Source of the DNA: an uncultured Aquimarina sp.
GTDB lineage: Bacteria; Bacteroidota; Bacteroidia; Flavobacteriales; Flavobacteriaceae
Direction: 5' to 3'
DNA length: 64,000 nt
Assembly (NCBI RefSeq): GCF_947495315.1
Contig: NZ_CANLYD010000001.1
Location: 186,001 to 250,000, forward strand
Positions 17,860 through 27,487 of the stretch are shown here, piece by piece; positions within the stretch are counted from its first letter, which is position 1, and each line of letters opens with the position of its first letter. The translations under genes and the position numbers were made by a program. The notes under the pieces were generated by a model. It saw nothing but the letters and a program-made list of their open reading frames with translations. It ran no database searches and had not been told where the DNA came from.

Positions 17860-19257
17860 CTACGTTTTGTACTCCAAAATGATATTTTGGACCAAAGTAA
17901 GATTAAATACACGTTCGAATAACTCTTCTAAAACAATAGTATATTCTATATCTAAGTCCAGTGCTTTTCTAAGATGAAATTCTCCTTTATCGTATTCTTG
18001 CTTTTCATAATGCAGTCCGGCCAACCTATATTGAACTTCGGCATTTTCAGGATAAAACTCTATTGCCTGATGCATATTTTGAATAGCAGCATCAGATTCA
18101 CCAATAAATGTTAAAATATCAGATCGATTAAGCCAAGTTTCAAGTTCATAATTGCCTAATTCTAATGCTTTCCTGTATCCACGTTCTGCTTCTTCAAAGA
18201 AAGCTAATCTGTTATTGATTTTAGCATAGCGTTTCCAGTACAATACATTTTCTGCATCAATGCTTATTGCTTTATTTGTATAGTATAATGCTTTCTGATA
18301 GTTGCGTTTTCGCATGTAGAAGTCCGTAATGGCAATCCAACCTTTATCTAATAATGGATCTTCATGTACGGTTTTGGAAAAATGCTGAATAGCTAAATCA
18401 TCGCTACCTAATTTTTCAAAACATTTTCCTATTCTTAATAAAGCAAAAGAAGTAGGGTCATCTAATTCTAAGGTAATACGATAATTTTCTATAGCTTCGT
18501 TATAGCGTTTTAGTTTCTCTAATACTTTTCCTTTTTCCAGATAAGCACCTATAAAATATTCATCACTAATGATTGCGAAATCAAATGCTGCTAAGGCTTT
18601 TTCGTAATCCTTAAGGTCAAAATATTGTTTACCTACCTGATGCCAAGCCACTTCGCAATATGGATTTTTATCTAAAAACATATTAAGATACGTAATGGCT
18701 TCTTCGTGCTGTTCTAAGAAGTCAAAACAGTATATGATATTATATAACGCAGAGTAGTCTTGATTATCAGACTCTAGACATCTCATAAAATTTACTTTCG
18801 CATTTTCGAAATCATCCATAAAGAGATATTCCATTCCGATCAAGGAATATACATCAGCCTCATCTGCTGTGTACTCCAGCGCTGTACTTAATAATTCAAT
18901 TGCTTTTATATGATCGTTTTGCTTAGAGAGAATATTTGCTTTTTGGATATATATTTCTTCATTTTCAGGTTCCAAGGCGTGAAGTTGGCCTAAAAGATTA
19001 TCCGCTTTATCTAATCGATCCTCGAAAACAAGGATTTCAACTTGTAAGAGTTTTAAGTTTACAGAAGACGGATGTTGCGAAAGTCCTAAAGAAATTGCCT
19101 TTTTAGCCTTTGCGATTTTTCCATTTTCCAGATAGTGATGAATAATAGATTCAAACTCATCAGAATCAAAAAACTTAACATCATTAGATCTCAGCATAGA
19201 CTCATAGCGAGTAATTGAGAAATTATTTTCTTCGAATTCTTCGTGGTTAAATTTCAT
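17860..19257 (-). CDS. Cytosolic tetratricopeptide repeat protein
   Basis: 465 aa made of about twelve TPR units (ALEYTADEADVYSLIGMEYLFMDDFENAK-type helices, repeated A-x-x-x-Y/F-x-x-A-L patterns). There is no signal peptide and no membrane segment, so it is probably a cytosolic scaffold. It is the first gene of a same-strand run leading to the DUF368 pair, aroE and DUF349, with a 142-nt gap that may hold a separate promoter. No partner can be named from sequence. Confidence 0.85.
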   Translation of the reverse strand: MKFNHEEFEENNFSITRYESMLRSNDVKFFDSDEFESIIHHYLENGKIAKAKKAISLGLSQHPSSVNLKLLQVEILVFEDRLDKADNLLGQLHALEPENEEIYIQKANILSKQNDHIKAIELLSTALEYTADEADVYSLIGMEYLFMDDFENAKVNFMRCLESDNQDYSALYNIIYCFDFLEQHEEAITYLNMFLDKNPYCEVAWHQVGKQYFDLKDYEKALAAFDFAIISDEYFIGAYLEKGKVLEKLKRYNEAIENYRITLELDDPTSFALLRIGKCFEKLGSDDLAIQHFSKTVHEDPLLDKGWIAITDFYMRKRNYQKALYYTNKAISIDAENVLYWKRYAKINNRLAFFEEAERGYRKALELGNYELETWLNRSDILTFIGESDAAIQNMHQAIEFYPENAEVQYRLAGLHYEKQEYDKGEFHLRKALDLDIEYTIVLEELFERVFNLTLVQNIILEYKT

Positions 19258-19672
19258 CCGTTCGTCCTTATTTTTAATAAATGTCAGATGGAATTCGCAT
19301 AGTACTCATTCCAATATTTTTGAAATTCATAAGTATGCTCATTTCATACACGTTGATTAAAGGTGCTCTATAAATCAAAAATATGTTACAAACCTTTTTT
19401 GTCTTCCCCAACAAGCAAGAGTTGTAAAAACATCATTACTTAATTTATTTTTGCACTTTTGATTTCCTCTGAATTAAAATTACAAATGAAATTGTACGAT
19501 ACTACTTCAGAAATCAATTGTTTTTAACAAACTAATTAACAAAATGTGTACCATTAATAATTAACGGTTTAGCATTTTTTATATTATAAGCCACTAGATG
19601 CGATTGAATGTGTGATTCGGTAAGATATTGTATTAAAGATAAGGGTTTTAAATCAATTTAGCAGTATTGTTT
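19258..19672. other. Intergenic region between TPR gene and aminotransferase
   Basis: No gene is seen. A 43-codon open stretch on the minus strand just below 19660 lacks a start and recognisable motif and was not called. The region must contain the TPR gene promoter. Confidence 0.4.
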
Positions 19673-20866
19673 TTAAAACTTTTTGTGGTTTCCAATCTCA
19701 TTTAATATTTCAAGAATGATCTGGCAGCCTTCCTTGATTTCTTCTTTAGATATTGTCAGAGGAGGCGTAATGCGTACTGCTAGGGGTTCAAAAAGCAACC
19801 AAAAAAGAATTAATCCTTTGTCTTGACATCTTAAAACAATTTCATTTGTGATTTCCGCAGAAGGAGTTATAAAGGCTAACATTAATCCAATACCTCTAAC
19901 TTCTTTAATTAACGGATGTATTAATAATGATCTGAATAATTTTTCTTTTTGTAAGGCTTCTGCCATTAAGTCACCTTCTGTAATTTCTTGTAATGTTGCC
20001 AAAGCGGCAGCTGCAATTACTGGATTACCTCCAAATGTTGTGATATGCCCAAGTTTTGGATTGTCCTGTAGTTGATCCATCATCTTAGAAGAAGCTGTAA
20101 AGGCACCTATCGGTAATCCACCTCCCATACCTTTACCCATAACGAGAATGTCCGGAATCATTTCGTAATGCTCGAATCCAAATAATTTTCCGGTACGTCC
20201 AAATCCGGGTTGTATTTCATCTAAAATAAGGAGCGCGCCAACTTCAGTACAACGTTCACGAACTCTTTTTAGATACTTATTTTTGGGTTCAATAAATCCT
20301 GCTCCTCCTTGTATAGTTTCTAGAATTACTCCTGCTGTTTTTTCTGTAATGCTTTGTAGATCCTCTTCTTTGTTAAATGTTATGAACGATACATCGGGAA
20401 TTAATGGTCTAAAAGCTTGTTTTCGTTCTTCGAATCCCATCACACTCATAGATCCCATAGTATTGCCGTGATATGCGTGTTTAGCAGCTATGATTTGACT
20501 TCTTCCGGTTACTCTTCTTGCTAATTTAAGAGAACCTTCGATAGCTTCGGTTCCGGAGTTGGTTAAATATGTTTTTTCTAAAGGATCGGGAAGAAGGGAG
20601 GCTAAAAGTTTTGTAAGCTCCACTGCCGGTTTCTGGATATATTCTCCATACACCATTACATGTAGATATTTATCTAGTTGTTCTTTTACAGCGTTTACAA
20701 CTCTAGGATGTCTATGTCCAAGACTACAAGCAGATACTCCTGCCACAAAATCCAGATACTTTTTGCTGTCCGTAGAAAAAATATAACTTCCTTCTGCATG
20801 AGAAATTTCCATAGCCAAAGGATGCGGTGTGGTCTGAGCCTGATATTTGTAGAAGTCTTTTTTCAC
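19673..20866 (-). CDS. Class III PLP-dependent aminotransferase (aspartate aminotransferase family)
   Basis: 397 aa from a GTG start at 20864-20866; no ATG is available upstream before an in-frame stop, and this start gives the usual KYQAQTTPHPLAMEISHAEG N-terminus. Fold-type I class III features: SGTEAIEGSLKLARR near the PLP phosphate site, the FDEIQ-like LILDEIQPGFGRTG aspartate motif that contacts the pyridine nitrogen, and the Schiff-base lysine in VMGKGMGGGLPIGA. It resembles acetylornithine/ornithine-type enzymes, but the exact substrate cannot be fixed. It follows the OstA-like gene by 103 nt on the same strand. Confidence 0.9.
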   Translation of the reverse strand: MKKDFYKYQAQTTPHPLAMEISHAEGSYIFSTDSKKYLDFVAGVSACSLGHRHPRVVNAVKEQLDKYLHVMVYGEYIQKPAVELTKLLASLLPDPLEKTYLTNSGTEAIEGSLKLARRVTGRSQIIAAKHAYHGNTMGSMSVMGFEERKQAFRPLIPDVSFITFNKEEDLQSITEKTAGVILETIQGGAGFIEPKNKYLKRVRERCTEVGALLILDEIQPGFGRTGKLFGFEHYEMIPDILVMGKGMGGGLPIGAFTASSKMMDQLQDNPKLGHITTFGGNPVIAAAALATLQEITEGDLMAEALQKEKLFRSLLIHPLIKEVRGIGLMLAFITPSAEITNEIVLRCQDKGLILFWLLFEPLAVRITPPLTISKEEIKEGCQIILEILNEIGNHKKF

Positions 20867-20969
20867 CTTGACAAAGTTAAATCAATCTATCGAAATTTTA
20901 GTTTCTTGATGTAAGAAACTCGCTAAAGTATAATTTGTAAAATAACAATTTTGTTGCTGATCTAGATTG

Positions 20970-22880
20970 TTATTTTTTCTTTTTGATACTATCAGCTGAT
21001 TTTTGGTTTTTTAAGCTAGTTACAGTAATACTATCGCGTTGTCTAGCAGTTCGATTAAGATCAGGATCTAAGAAGGAAGTTTTGGCAGATGTTTTCTTTT
21101 TTGAAGTTGTATCTTTTTTCTTTTTTAATTTTACTTCTTCTCTTATTTTTTCCTTTATTATTGGTGTTGAATCCAGTTCTTTATTTGTTTCTTTTAGTTG
21201 AGCATCTTCTAGTTTTTGTTCTAATAGGCGAGAGTCTTTGGATTTATTATCCTCTAAACGTTTTATGGTTTCCTCATCAAAGAAGTCATCATCTTCTACT
21301 GGTAGTGGTATTCCGGTTATTTTAGTTAATTTTGGTGGTGCTTCGCCTCTAAAAAGATCTTTTTTACTTAATATTTGTTCCTCTCCACGCCACTTAAAAC
21401 CTGAGAGCTCTCTGGCATTTTCTGGCAGATCGATTTCTCGATATAAGGTTCCATCTACATTTTGATAATAAAATACGTCTACAATTTCTCGTTGTTCCAA
21501 TAGTAACTTGATGGAACTGGATAATACTTTATTAATACCAATCAATTTCAGTTCTCCTTCACTTTCTCTCTGATAAAATATAGTTTCGGTGTTTTTATCT
21601 ATATCTACTTGATAAATTTCATTGTCCTCAAATAGTCCGTATAAAGTTTGTCCCTTCACCTGATTATATCCAGCTTTCAGTGTGTCTTCCTGTACTAAAA
21701 AGGCATTTTGGTATACGATCAGTGAATCTAGTTTTTCGGTTTCGGGATTAGAGATAATCTTAATGGTATCTCCTGTCATCTGATTACGCTGTGACCAGAT
21801 AATGGGTTTACCTATCATTTTAGTATATCCAGTTGTTTGATCTACATTGATAGAGTCACTTTTACCACTCATATTACTTTTAAAAATCCGGACATCATAA
21901 AAACCATTCATAATCCTGCGTTCAGGTTTTCCTGTTACCATTAATGTGTCACTATGAATGTATATAGAATCTTTCTCCTGTAAAGTGGCTGCTAAAGCTC
22001 TTTTGGTAATAAATACGGAGTCTTTGTCCTTAAAGACTTCGGCATAATGACCGGTAATTACAGAGTTGTTAGCTGTATCCAATACTTTTATATTATTGGT
22101 TGCGGATGCAAATTGAATTGCACTGTTGTAAAATATACTATCCCCATAAACCGTACGATTGTCATAATCAATCCGTGCATTTTTTATAGCATACCCGGTT
22201 TTTACCTTAGTATCATAAAAACCACGTTCGCAGTACAATGTGCTTTCTTCTCCTTTTACGGTTGATGGGCCATATAAATATGCGTGACCATTATCTGTGT
22301 AATAATCTAAACGATCAGAATCTACAGTGTTTTCCGGATTGACGATTTTTACTTGGGTATTAAATGAATATTGTTTTCTATCCATAAAATATCTACCTAT
22401 TCTACTGGTAAGCGTATTAGAAGAGTCTCTTACAGTTCCTCCACTTCGATAGTATGCTTGCTGACGTAGGCGGTCAAAAAATAACGTATCAGTGGTTAAT
22501 GTATTCGATGGAGTTTCTAAAAACACTTTTTCTCTTGCATAGGCAAACTTACTATTACCATTATACTCTGCATAAGAACTTGTCATTGTTAGTGTATCCC
22601 CTTGTTTCATTTTTACATTACCAAGAGCCTTAATGAATTTATCTTCGCTATAATGTATTGCTTGATCGCACCAAATCTCAATACCATCATGCTCAATATA
22701 AACTTGTTTGTTTACTTTGGCTAGAATCGTCGCTCCAGGAAAACGTTCCTCATTTTTAATAGTACGATCCGATTGAACCTTAATTTTTTTACCTTCTTGC
22801 GCAAATGTGATGGTAGAAAAAAACAGTATAAAAACTATATAGAAAAATGTATTTTTCAAGTATCTAATATTTGTTTGCAA
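20970..22880 (-). CDS. OstA-like protein, LPS-transport (LptA/LptD-N domain) family
   Basis: 636 aa. Signal peptide ends TITFAQ. The body is a long repetitive beta-structure of the OstA/LptA type (repeats such as GNVKMKQGDTLTMTSSYAEY, AKKVFLETPSNTLTTDTLFFD and similar D-x-L-x-Y strands), followed by a Lys/Ser-rich charged tail. These periplasmic proteins are thought to form or cap the bridge carrying LPS to the outer membrane. The frame has no ATG before the signal peptide: only TTG codons at 22878-22880 and 22857-22859 fit, and the second gives a compact signal peptide starting MKNTFF. The start is therefore uncertain by seven codons. Confidence 0.88.
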   Translation of the reverse strand: MQTNIRYLKNTFFYIVFILFFSTITFAQEGKKIKVQSDRTIKNEERFPGATILAKVNKQVYIEHDGIEIWCDQAIHYSEDKFIKALGNVKMKQGDTLTMTSSYAEYNGNSKFAYAREKVFLETPSNTLTTDTLFFDRLRQQAYYRSGGTVRDSSNTLTSRIGRYFMDRKQYSFNTQVKIVNPENTVDSDRLDYYTDNGHAYLYGPSTVKGEESTLYCERGFYDTKVKTGYAIKNARIDYDNRTVYGDSIFYNSAIQFASATNNIKVLDTANNSVITGHYAEVFKDKDSVFITKRALAATLQEKDSIYIHSDTLMVTGKPERRIMNGFYDVRIFKSNMSGKSDSINVDQTTGYTKMIGKPIIWSQRNQMTGDTIKIISNPETEKLDSLIVYQNAFLVQEDTLKAGYNQVKGQTLYGLFEDNEIYQVDIDKNTETIFYQRESEGELKLIGINKVLSSSIKLLLEQREIVDVFYYQNVDGTLYREIDLPENARELSGFKWRGEEQILSKKDLFRGEAPPKLTKITGIPLPVEDDDFFDEETIKRLEDNKSKDSRLLEQKLEDAQLKETNKELDSTPIIKEKIREEVKLKKKKDTTSKKKTSAKTSFLDPDLNRTARQRDSITVTSLKNQKSADSIKKKK

Positions 22881-23291
22881 AATAACGAAAATTGTATGTA
22901 ATGATTGTGAGGGTTTACTTAAAATAAAATTTCCCAGTTATAAGTTCATAGATAAATACTTAAGTAATTTGGTTTTGTTGCATTTTTGTATGTAAAACTT
23001 CTATTCACTATAATAGGATTTGGTGTGTTATTATGTTTAGTTCTTTCATGTTTAATAATAGCTTTGTTATATTACAGAAGAACACTTTACCCGACAGTCA
23101 TATTGAATCTGAATCGCGACTATAACTTCCAGTGAATTATATTCAATATTGAGTGTTTTTTACTCGAAATTGAATGTTTTTCATTCAATTTCGAATGTTT
23201 TTTACTCAACATCGAGTATTTTTTATTCAAGTGCAAGTGAATTATATTCTTAAAAAAGCAAAAAAGACTCTGTAAAGAATCTTTTTTGTTA
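22881..23291. other. Intergenic region upstream of the OstA-like gene
   Basis: No gene is seen. It holds a six-unit 21-bp repeat array (23124-23249) and, next to it at about 23262-23290, an imperfect hairpin with T-rich flanks that probably terminates the gene at 23292. The OstA promoter should lie between 22881 and 23123; no clear match was found. Confidence 0.5.
23124..23249. repeat. Six-unit 21-bp tandem repeat with internal dyad symmetry
   Basis: Six consecutive units of exactly 21 nt (23124, 23145, 23166, 23187, 23208, 23229). The four central units follow the pattern (A/G)A--T-GA-T(G/A)TTTTT--(A/T)TTC or ACTC, so each can fold as GAGTG..CACTC-like arms around a T run. The two outer units share the 14-mer AGTGAATTATATTC. 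Units 3 and 4 together form a perfect 13-bp inverted repeat TCGAAATTGAATG / CATTCAATTTCGA around TTTTT. 21 bp is two helical turns. Confidence 0.9.
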
Positions 23292-23819
23292 CTATTGTTG
23301 AATTTTTTCTATTTCAATTAATCTCTTAGAATACATTTCTATAATCGCATTTTCGTCCCATTCTTCATTTTCTGTTTTTCCGTGTCCAAGAGACATGGTA
23401 GTAATTACCTTATTATTTTGGATATAGAAATCACAATTCCATCTCATTTGTTCGAAACTATTGATAGGATTATAATTTTGAGTTTCTCTTGCATAGAGGA
23501 GTTTTCCCTTCTTTTCGAAATAAATTTCCTGAAAATAAGTAGCTTCAGCATGAGATTCTACCTGAATAATTCTATTCCCATTTTTTAATTTGCAAATCTT
23601 CCAAAACTCAGTTTTCCCATTAAAATTAGTAACACCATTTTTACTATAGAATGAGCAATCACTGTAGTTTTTGATAAACTCGGAATGAATAGAATCTCTC
23701 AATTTTTGTTCAGCTTCTTGTTGATTTTGAGCAAAACCTTGAATGATTGAGCATAATATCATGTATATCGTTAATCGCAGGGTGATCATAGTAGATTTTT
23801 GCCATATCGGTTTATTCAT
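23292..23819 (-). CDS. Secreted protein of unknown function
   Basis: 175 aa. An N-terminal signal peptide ends GFAQ; ATG codons at 23819 and 23789 are both possible, and the shorter gives a more typical signal. The mature part has no motif that I recognise; it contains two Cys (CSFYSKNG, KICKLKNG) and alternating charged/aromatic beta-like segments. It is alone on its strand segment, with a putative terminator just downstream. Confidence 0.7.
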   Translation of the reverse strand: MNKPIWQKSTMITLRLTIYMILCSIIQGFAQNQQEAEQKLRDSIHSEFIKNYSDCSFYSKNGVTNFNGKTEFWKICKLKNGNRIIQVESHAEATYFQEIYFEKKGKLLYARETQNYNPINSFEQMRWNCDFYIQNNKVITTMSLGHGKTENEEWDENAIIEMYSKRLIEIEKIQQ

Positions 23820-24003
23820 AAGGTCTAAAAATTAGTGGTTTGTTACATATCTTTAGATTAACTTATATTTTGGGTAAATATTCTTTTGGAATCAGATTTT
23901 TCTCGGTTTCTTAGGGCAGTATATATTTATTATCCACCTGCTTTTCCCGTCATTAAGTAATTAGATGAGAACCTAAATTTCATAAGGTGCTTTTTTAAGT
24001 TCA

Positions 24004-25362
24004 TTAGTCATTTAAAACTTTGGTGAGTTCCATAGGAGAATCAATACCTATAAGTTGGACAACATCTCCTTTATTATCTAATACAAATTGAATACGTTCT
24101 TTGATATCACCGACTTTAAAGGTGTGATTTTCTAATAGGGTTAATTCCATTTTACCTCCTTTTGCTCTCATCTGGCCATATAAAATATTATTTTCTAAGG
24201 AGATTGTGATGTGTATACTTCCTCCCTTATAGATTCCTAGGTATTTGGAATGCATTTCTTGATCTATTGCGGTGTTATTTTTGGGAATAGAAATGAAATC
24301 AATCAAATGGTCATAATTAGAAGGGTGTATGTTTCTTGTGTTGTTTTCTTTAGCATATTCCAAAGCTAGTTTATACCCTACAGAAAAAGCTTGAGTACCT
24401 GTAGTTGATATATGTGGGATAACTCCTGTTTTTTCGAAACTTGTTTTGGTTATAGCATTAATGGTTTCTTCACTAGATACTTGTATCGTAAATCGATCAT
24501 TAATCTCATGAATTGAAGCACCATTTCCTGCACCGGCAGTTGTTTTACCAATAATTGTGGCTCTACCCATATGTTTAAGCATGTAGGCGAATGATTCTGC
24601 GGCAGATCCGGTATTGGCATTGACCAGTACATATAATTTGATGTTGGGTAATTTGGTTCCCAATACATTCGGATCTGTAGAAACCCCGTATGTATGATTG
24701 TGTAATGTGCATCTATAGTCAGAAAGATGGATTGGATCTTTACTATCAACAAAATAACTGATATAGTATGCAACCATATCTTCGAAACCGCCACCGTTAT
24801 TTCTTACATCTACAATAAGCGCATCGGTGTTTTTTAAGGATTCGATAGCACTTGTTATTACAGGTTTAATGTTTTCCAAGAATTGGTGTCGTGTAAAGTG
24901 TTTAATTTTTAGATACCCTATATTTCCGTCTAATACTTTGATTTTATTTAACCCATAATTCGTCCAAAGTCCAGATTTATTTACTTGTATGGATGGAGTA
25001 TTAGCTGTAGAAATTTCTCTTGGAGATTTATAAACCATACTCATATGCAGATCTCCATTAATAGCTCTCAGATCTTCTTTAAGTGAATCGGATAATACTT
25101 GTGGATTTTTGATATCAGCGTAGTGACCTTTTTTATGTTTAGTGCGAATGTGATTTACAATCTGTCTCCCTGTTTCTGGTTCTATATAATACCGCTGCAC
25201 TATATCCGAAATAGAATCTATAAGAGTGTTTAGTTCTTTAGCATCTACAGATTTTATATTGTTTTGTTGCGCGGATGCTCCAATTGGTGCCAGATGAATG
25301 GTTATAACTAACAGTAATATAAGTAAGAGTTTGATCGTTTTGTTCTTAGATTTGATGTTCAT
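24004..25362 (-). CDS. S41 family peptidase (IRBP/RBP3-like) with C-terminal DUF3471-like domain
   Basis: 452 aa. Signal peptide about 1-31 (GASAQ). Residues 40-110 match the S41 N-terminal helical domain; the peptidase core follows with LIVDVRNNGGG (substrate-carboxylate loop) and nucleophile Ser253 in NTGSAAESFAYML. The GKTTAGAG segment replaces the catalytic-Lys segment of C-terminal processing peptidases, as in the IRBP-like branch. There is no PDZ domain. A final beta domain (about 365-450, YLGIYKGG...ILYGQM) resembles DUF3471. It is probably periplasmic. The AraC regulator gene lies 72 nt upstream on the same strand. Confidence 0.88.
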   Translation of the reverse strand: MNIKSKNKTIKLLLILLLVITIHLAPIGASAQQNNIKSVDAKELNTLIDSISDIVQRYYIEPETGRQIVNHIRTKHKKGHYADIKNPQVLSDSLKEDLRAINGDLHMSMVYKSPREISTANTPSIQVNKSGLWTNYGLNKIKVLDGNIGYLKIKHFTRHQFLENIKPVITSAIESLKNTDALIVDVRNNGGGFEDMVAYYISYFVDSKDPIHLSDYRCTLHNHTYGVSTDPNVLGTKLPNIKLYVLVNANTGSAAESFAYMLKHMGRATIIGKTTAGAGNGASIHEINDRFTIQVSSEETINAITKTSFEKTGVIPHISTTGTQAFSVGYKLALEYAKENNTRNIHPSNYDHLIDFISIPKNNTAIDQEMHSKYLGIYKGGSIHITISLENNILYGQMRAKGGKMELTLLENHTFKVGDIKERIQFVLDNKGDVVQLIGIDSPMELTKVLND

Positions 25363-25434
25363 AATGTTTGTTTTTTGATGCTATAAAAGTAGTGGTACTG
25401 GAGCATCAAAAATAGAATGGAATTAGCCTGTTTC

Positions 25435-26229
25435 TTAAAACTTTCTGTAATCCTTCGGCAAGAAGCCTGTAAGTTGTTTGAAGTTTCTAATAAAATGACT
25501 TTGGTCTGTAAAACCACAATGAAATGCAATTTCAGAAAGAGATAGTTGTGTGTTTTTGATTAGATCAATGCTTTTTTCGATTTTTAGCTTTCGTCGATAT
25601 TCTCCTAAATTACAATGAAAGTATTTTCGAAAGTTTTTTGAAATGGTTACAGGATGTGCACCTACTTGTATTGCGATTTCTTGTAGCGATATTGTCTCAT
25701 TCCAATTATCATTTAATAATTGGCTAAGTAGTATTACCCATCTGGGTTGCTGGGTATACGTTTTTTGTTTTTGATGTGATACTAGCTCAAGTAATAATGT
25801 CTGAAGATTTATATGATTATGATTATCTTGAACAAGTAGTTCGTTTTGAATTTTTAATATTAAAGCTTTTGCATTTATATTAGATAGAATAGCATTTTTA
25901 ATAGTAGGTTCAGTTAAATTATATTTTTGAAGAAAACTCTGTTCAATTTCTATATTGGCACTTTTTGAAACTGGTAGGGGAGAGATCCATCTATGTTTCT
26001 CTTCTGAATGATAAAAAAAAATACTTCCTTCTTTTTTACTGTAAGAGGTTTGATGCCTGGTTTCCGCTTTTCCTCCTTCGAATACAAAACAAATATGAAG
26101 ATTCTCGTGATAATGCCAATCAGGATTATTTTTGTTTACAGCATAGAGTGTATTTGTAATAGTACTTCCTTCTATATGAGCACTATGTATAATGTCTCCT
26201 GTGTATTCTCCCTTATGTAAGGCTATCAT
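25435..26229 (-). CDS. AraC family transcriptional regulator
   Basis: 264 aa. The N-terminal half is a small cupin-like sensor domain with a conserved HYHENLHICFVFEGG core (ligand-binding AraC type). The C-terminal 100 residues hold two helix-turn-helix motifs: SLQEIAIQVGAHPVTISKNFRKYF and LSEIAFHCGFTDQSHFIRNFKQLTGFLPKDYR, the second being the AraC signature. It lies directly upstream of the S41 peptidase gene on the same strand and is a likely regulator of it. Confidence 0.93.
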   Translation of the reverse strand: MIALHKGEYTGDIIHSAHIEGSTITNTLYAVNKNNPDWHYHENLHICFVFEGGKAETRHQTSYSKKEGSIFFYHSEEKHRWISPLPVSKSANIEIEQSFLQKYNLTEPTIKNAILSNINAKALILKIQNELLVQDNHNHINLQTLLLELVSHQKQKTYTQQPRWVILLSQLLNDNWNETISLQEIAIQVGAHPVTISKNFRKYFHCNLGEYRRKLKIEKSIDLIKNTQLSLSEIAFHCGFTDQSHFIRNFKQLTGFLPKDYRKF

Positions 26230-26401
26230 ATTTTGTGTTTAGCGTATAGATCTTTTAATGTATTTATTTGATTATTCTAAAATATGGAAAACAATTGAAA
26301 AACTAACTTTTGTTTCCAAGGAGTTTCGGATTGAAAGAAGCTAAGATTTAAATGTAGAATTTCTATTACTTACATTATAAATAAATGGCGATGATAATTA
26401 T

Positions 26402-27019
26402 TTATTTGTTATTACGTAACATTTTTATATTGGTTTCTACTTTTTGTATATTTTCCAATAATTGTTTTTCATTAATAAGCAAGTCACCGGTCATTAGTCT
26501 GATAGAACCAAAAACATCAATAATTTTTGTTGATGAATTAATATTTATCATTCTATTGAGTATCGAAGTTCCAAATTCGGTATATTTTTTTTGCTGATTA
26601 TAAATTTTTGAAATATCGTGTATAAATTCGATTTGATATTCTTGTATGATACCACTAATTTTAGCTCCTTCAAAAGCCGTATCCTCTAAATTAGCTAATC
26701 TAACTCCATTCCAACCTTTTATTTGATTGTGTTTAAACTTTTTATTGCCCCAATAAGCTTCATATACATCTGTCCCACTTAAAGTTGGAACAATACTATC
26801 CATTTTTGTTTTTATTAATTGATGATAACTGATAGATTTTTGAAGACTATTTTTATTGTCATTCAATTCCTCGAGAATATAGTTCACGGATTTTTCTCTT
26901 TCTTGTTTCGTTTTCTTCTTACTTTCTTGTTCACTAACATAGATCCCTAGAAAAACTCCGAAGGCTACAATTAAAAATTCCAGTAAATACTTCAATACAC
27001 TTTTAGTAGTTTTTTTCAT
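26402..27019 (-). CDS. DUF6090-like single-pass membrane protein
   Basis: 205 aa from the ATG at 27017-27019. A longer frame begins with TTG and overlaps the upstream gene, so it was not used. One N-terminal membrane segment (LEFLIVAFGVFLGIYVSEQ) is followed by a Lys/Glu-rich coiled coil and a helical domain, the pattern of the Bacteroidota DUF6090 family. Function is unknown. It begins 13 nt after the stop of the isomerase-like gene. Confidence 0.75.
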   Translation of the reverse strand: MKKTTKSVLKYLLEFLIVAFGVFLGIYVSEQESKKKTKQEREKSVNYILEELNDNKNSLQKSISYHQLIKTKMDSIVPTLSGTDVYEAYWGNKKFKHNQIKGWNGVRLANLEDTAFEGAKISGIIQEYQIEFIHDISKIYNQQKKYTEFGTSILNRMININSSTKIIDVFGSIRLMTGDLLINEKQLLENIQKVETNIKMLRNNK

Positions 27020-27032
27020 GTTATAGTGCTTT

Positions 27033-27377
27033 TTATACCATTGATTTATTGCAATACGTTGCTTTTTCAAAATCCCTAATGTTAATTGAAATGATTTGAA
27101 CGGTAGGAAACATTAATTTTAATTCAATAATAATTTTTTCAGAAAGGTTCTTTTTTTGAGCTGAGGTTCGTCCTTCCATAATATTAGCAAAAATGTGAAT
27201 AAAATCATCTTTAGTATTTCCAATAGTATAAAATTCAAAAGGATTAATTCTTACTTTGATGTCTCCTTTGTCGAAAAGGTCAGTTGACTCTGCTGTATCA
27301 TACACTTTCTGAATAATGTTTTTCGGTGATTCTATTTTTATGATATTCTCAGAGCAATCAATTACGAAATGTGGCAT
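27033..27377 (-). CDS. 5-carboxymethyl-2-hydroxymuconate isomerase (CHMI)/tautomerase family protein
   Basis: 114 aa, the usual size. The N-terminal Met-Pro-His places Pro2 as the catalytic base after Met removal, as in the tautomerase superfamily. The pattern PHFVIDCSENI...VRINPF...GRTSAQKKNLSEKII matches the CHMI family, which isomerises a homoprotocatechuate-pathway intermediate. No other homoprotocatechuate gene is nearby, so the native substrate may differ. Confidence 0.85.
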   Translation of the reverse strand: MPHFVIDCSENIIKIESPKNIIQKVYDTAESTDLFDKGDIKVRINPFEFYTIGNTKDDFIHIFANIMEGRTSAQKKNLSEKIIIELKLMFPTVQIISINIRDFEKATYCNKSMV

Positions 27378-27487
27378 ATTATTTTTTTTTATTCTAGTTT
27401 TATCAGTTCATTATAATATTTCGAAAGCTGCCCTAATTCACCTTTAAGAATTAATGCCTTCTTGTTGTATGCTTTGTTTTATTTAAT

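Noticed and set aside
19540-19665. 43-codon open stretch on the minus strand downstream of the aminotransferase
   Set aside because: No start codon and no recognised motif; its length is within chance for this base composition.
23124-23249. CRISPR array
   Set aside because: The 21-bp units are directly adjacent without spacers, and no cas gene is near.
23124-23249. Coding heptapeptide repeat
   Set aside because: Both strands keep an open 7-codon frame through the central units, but outer units carry stops or no start on the plus strand, and the minus frame runs through a terminator-like hairpin.
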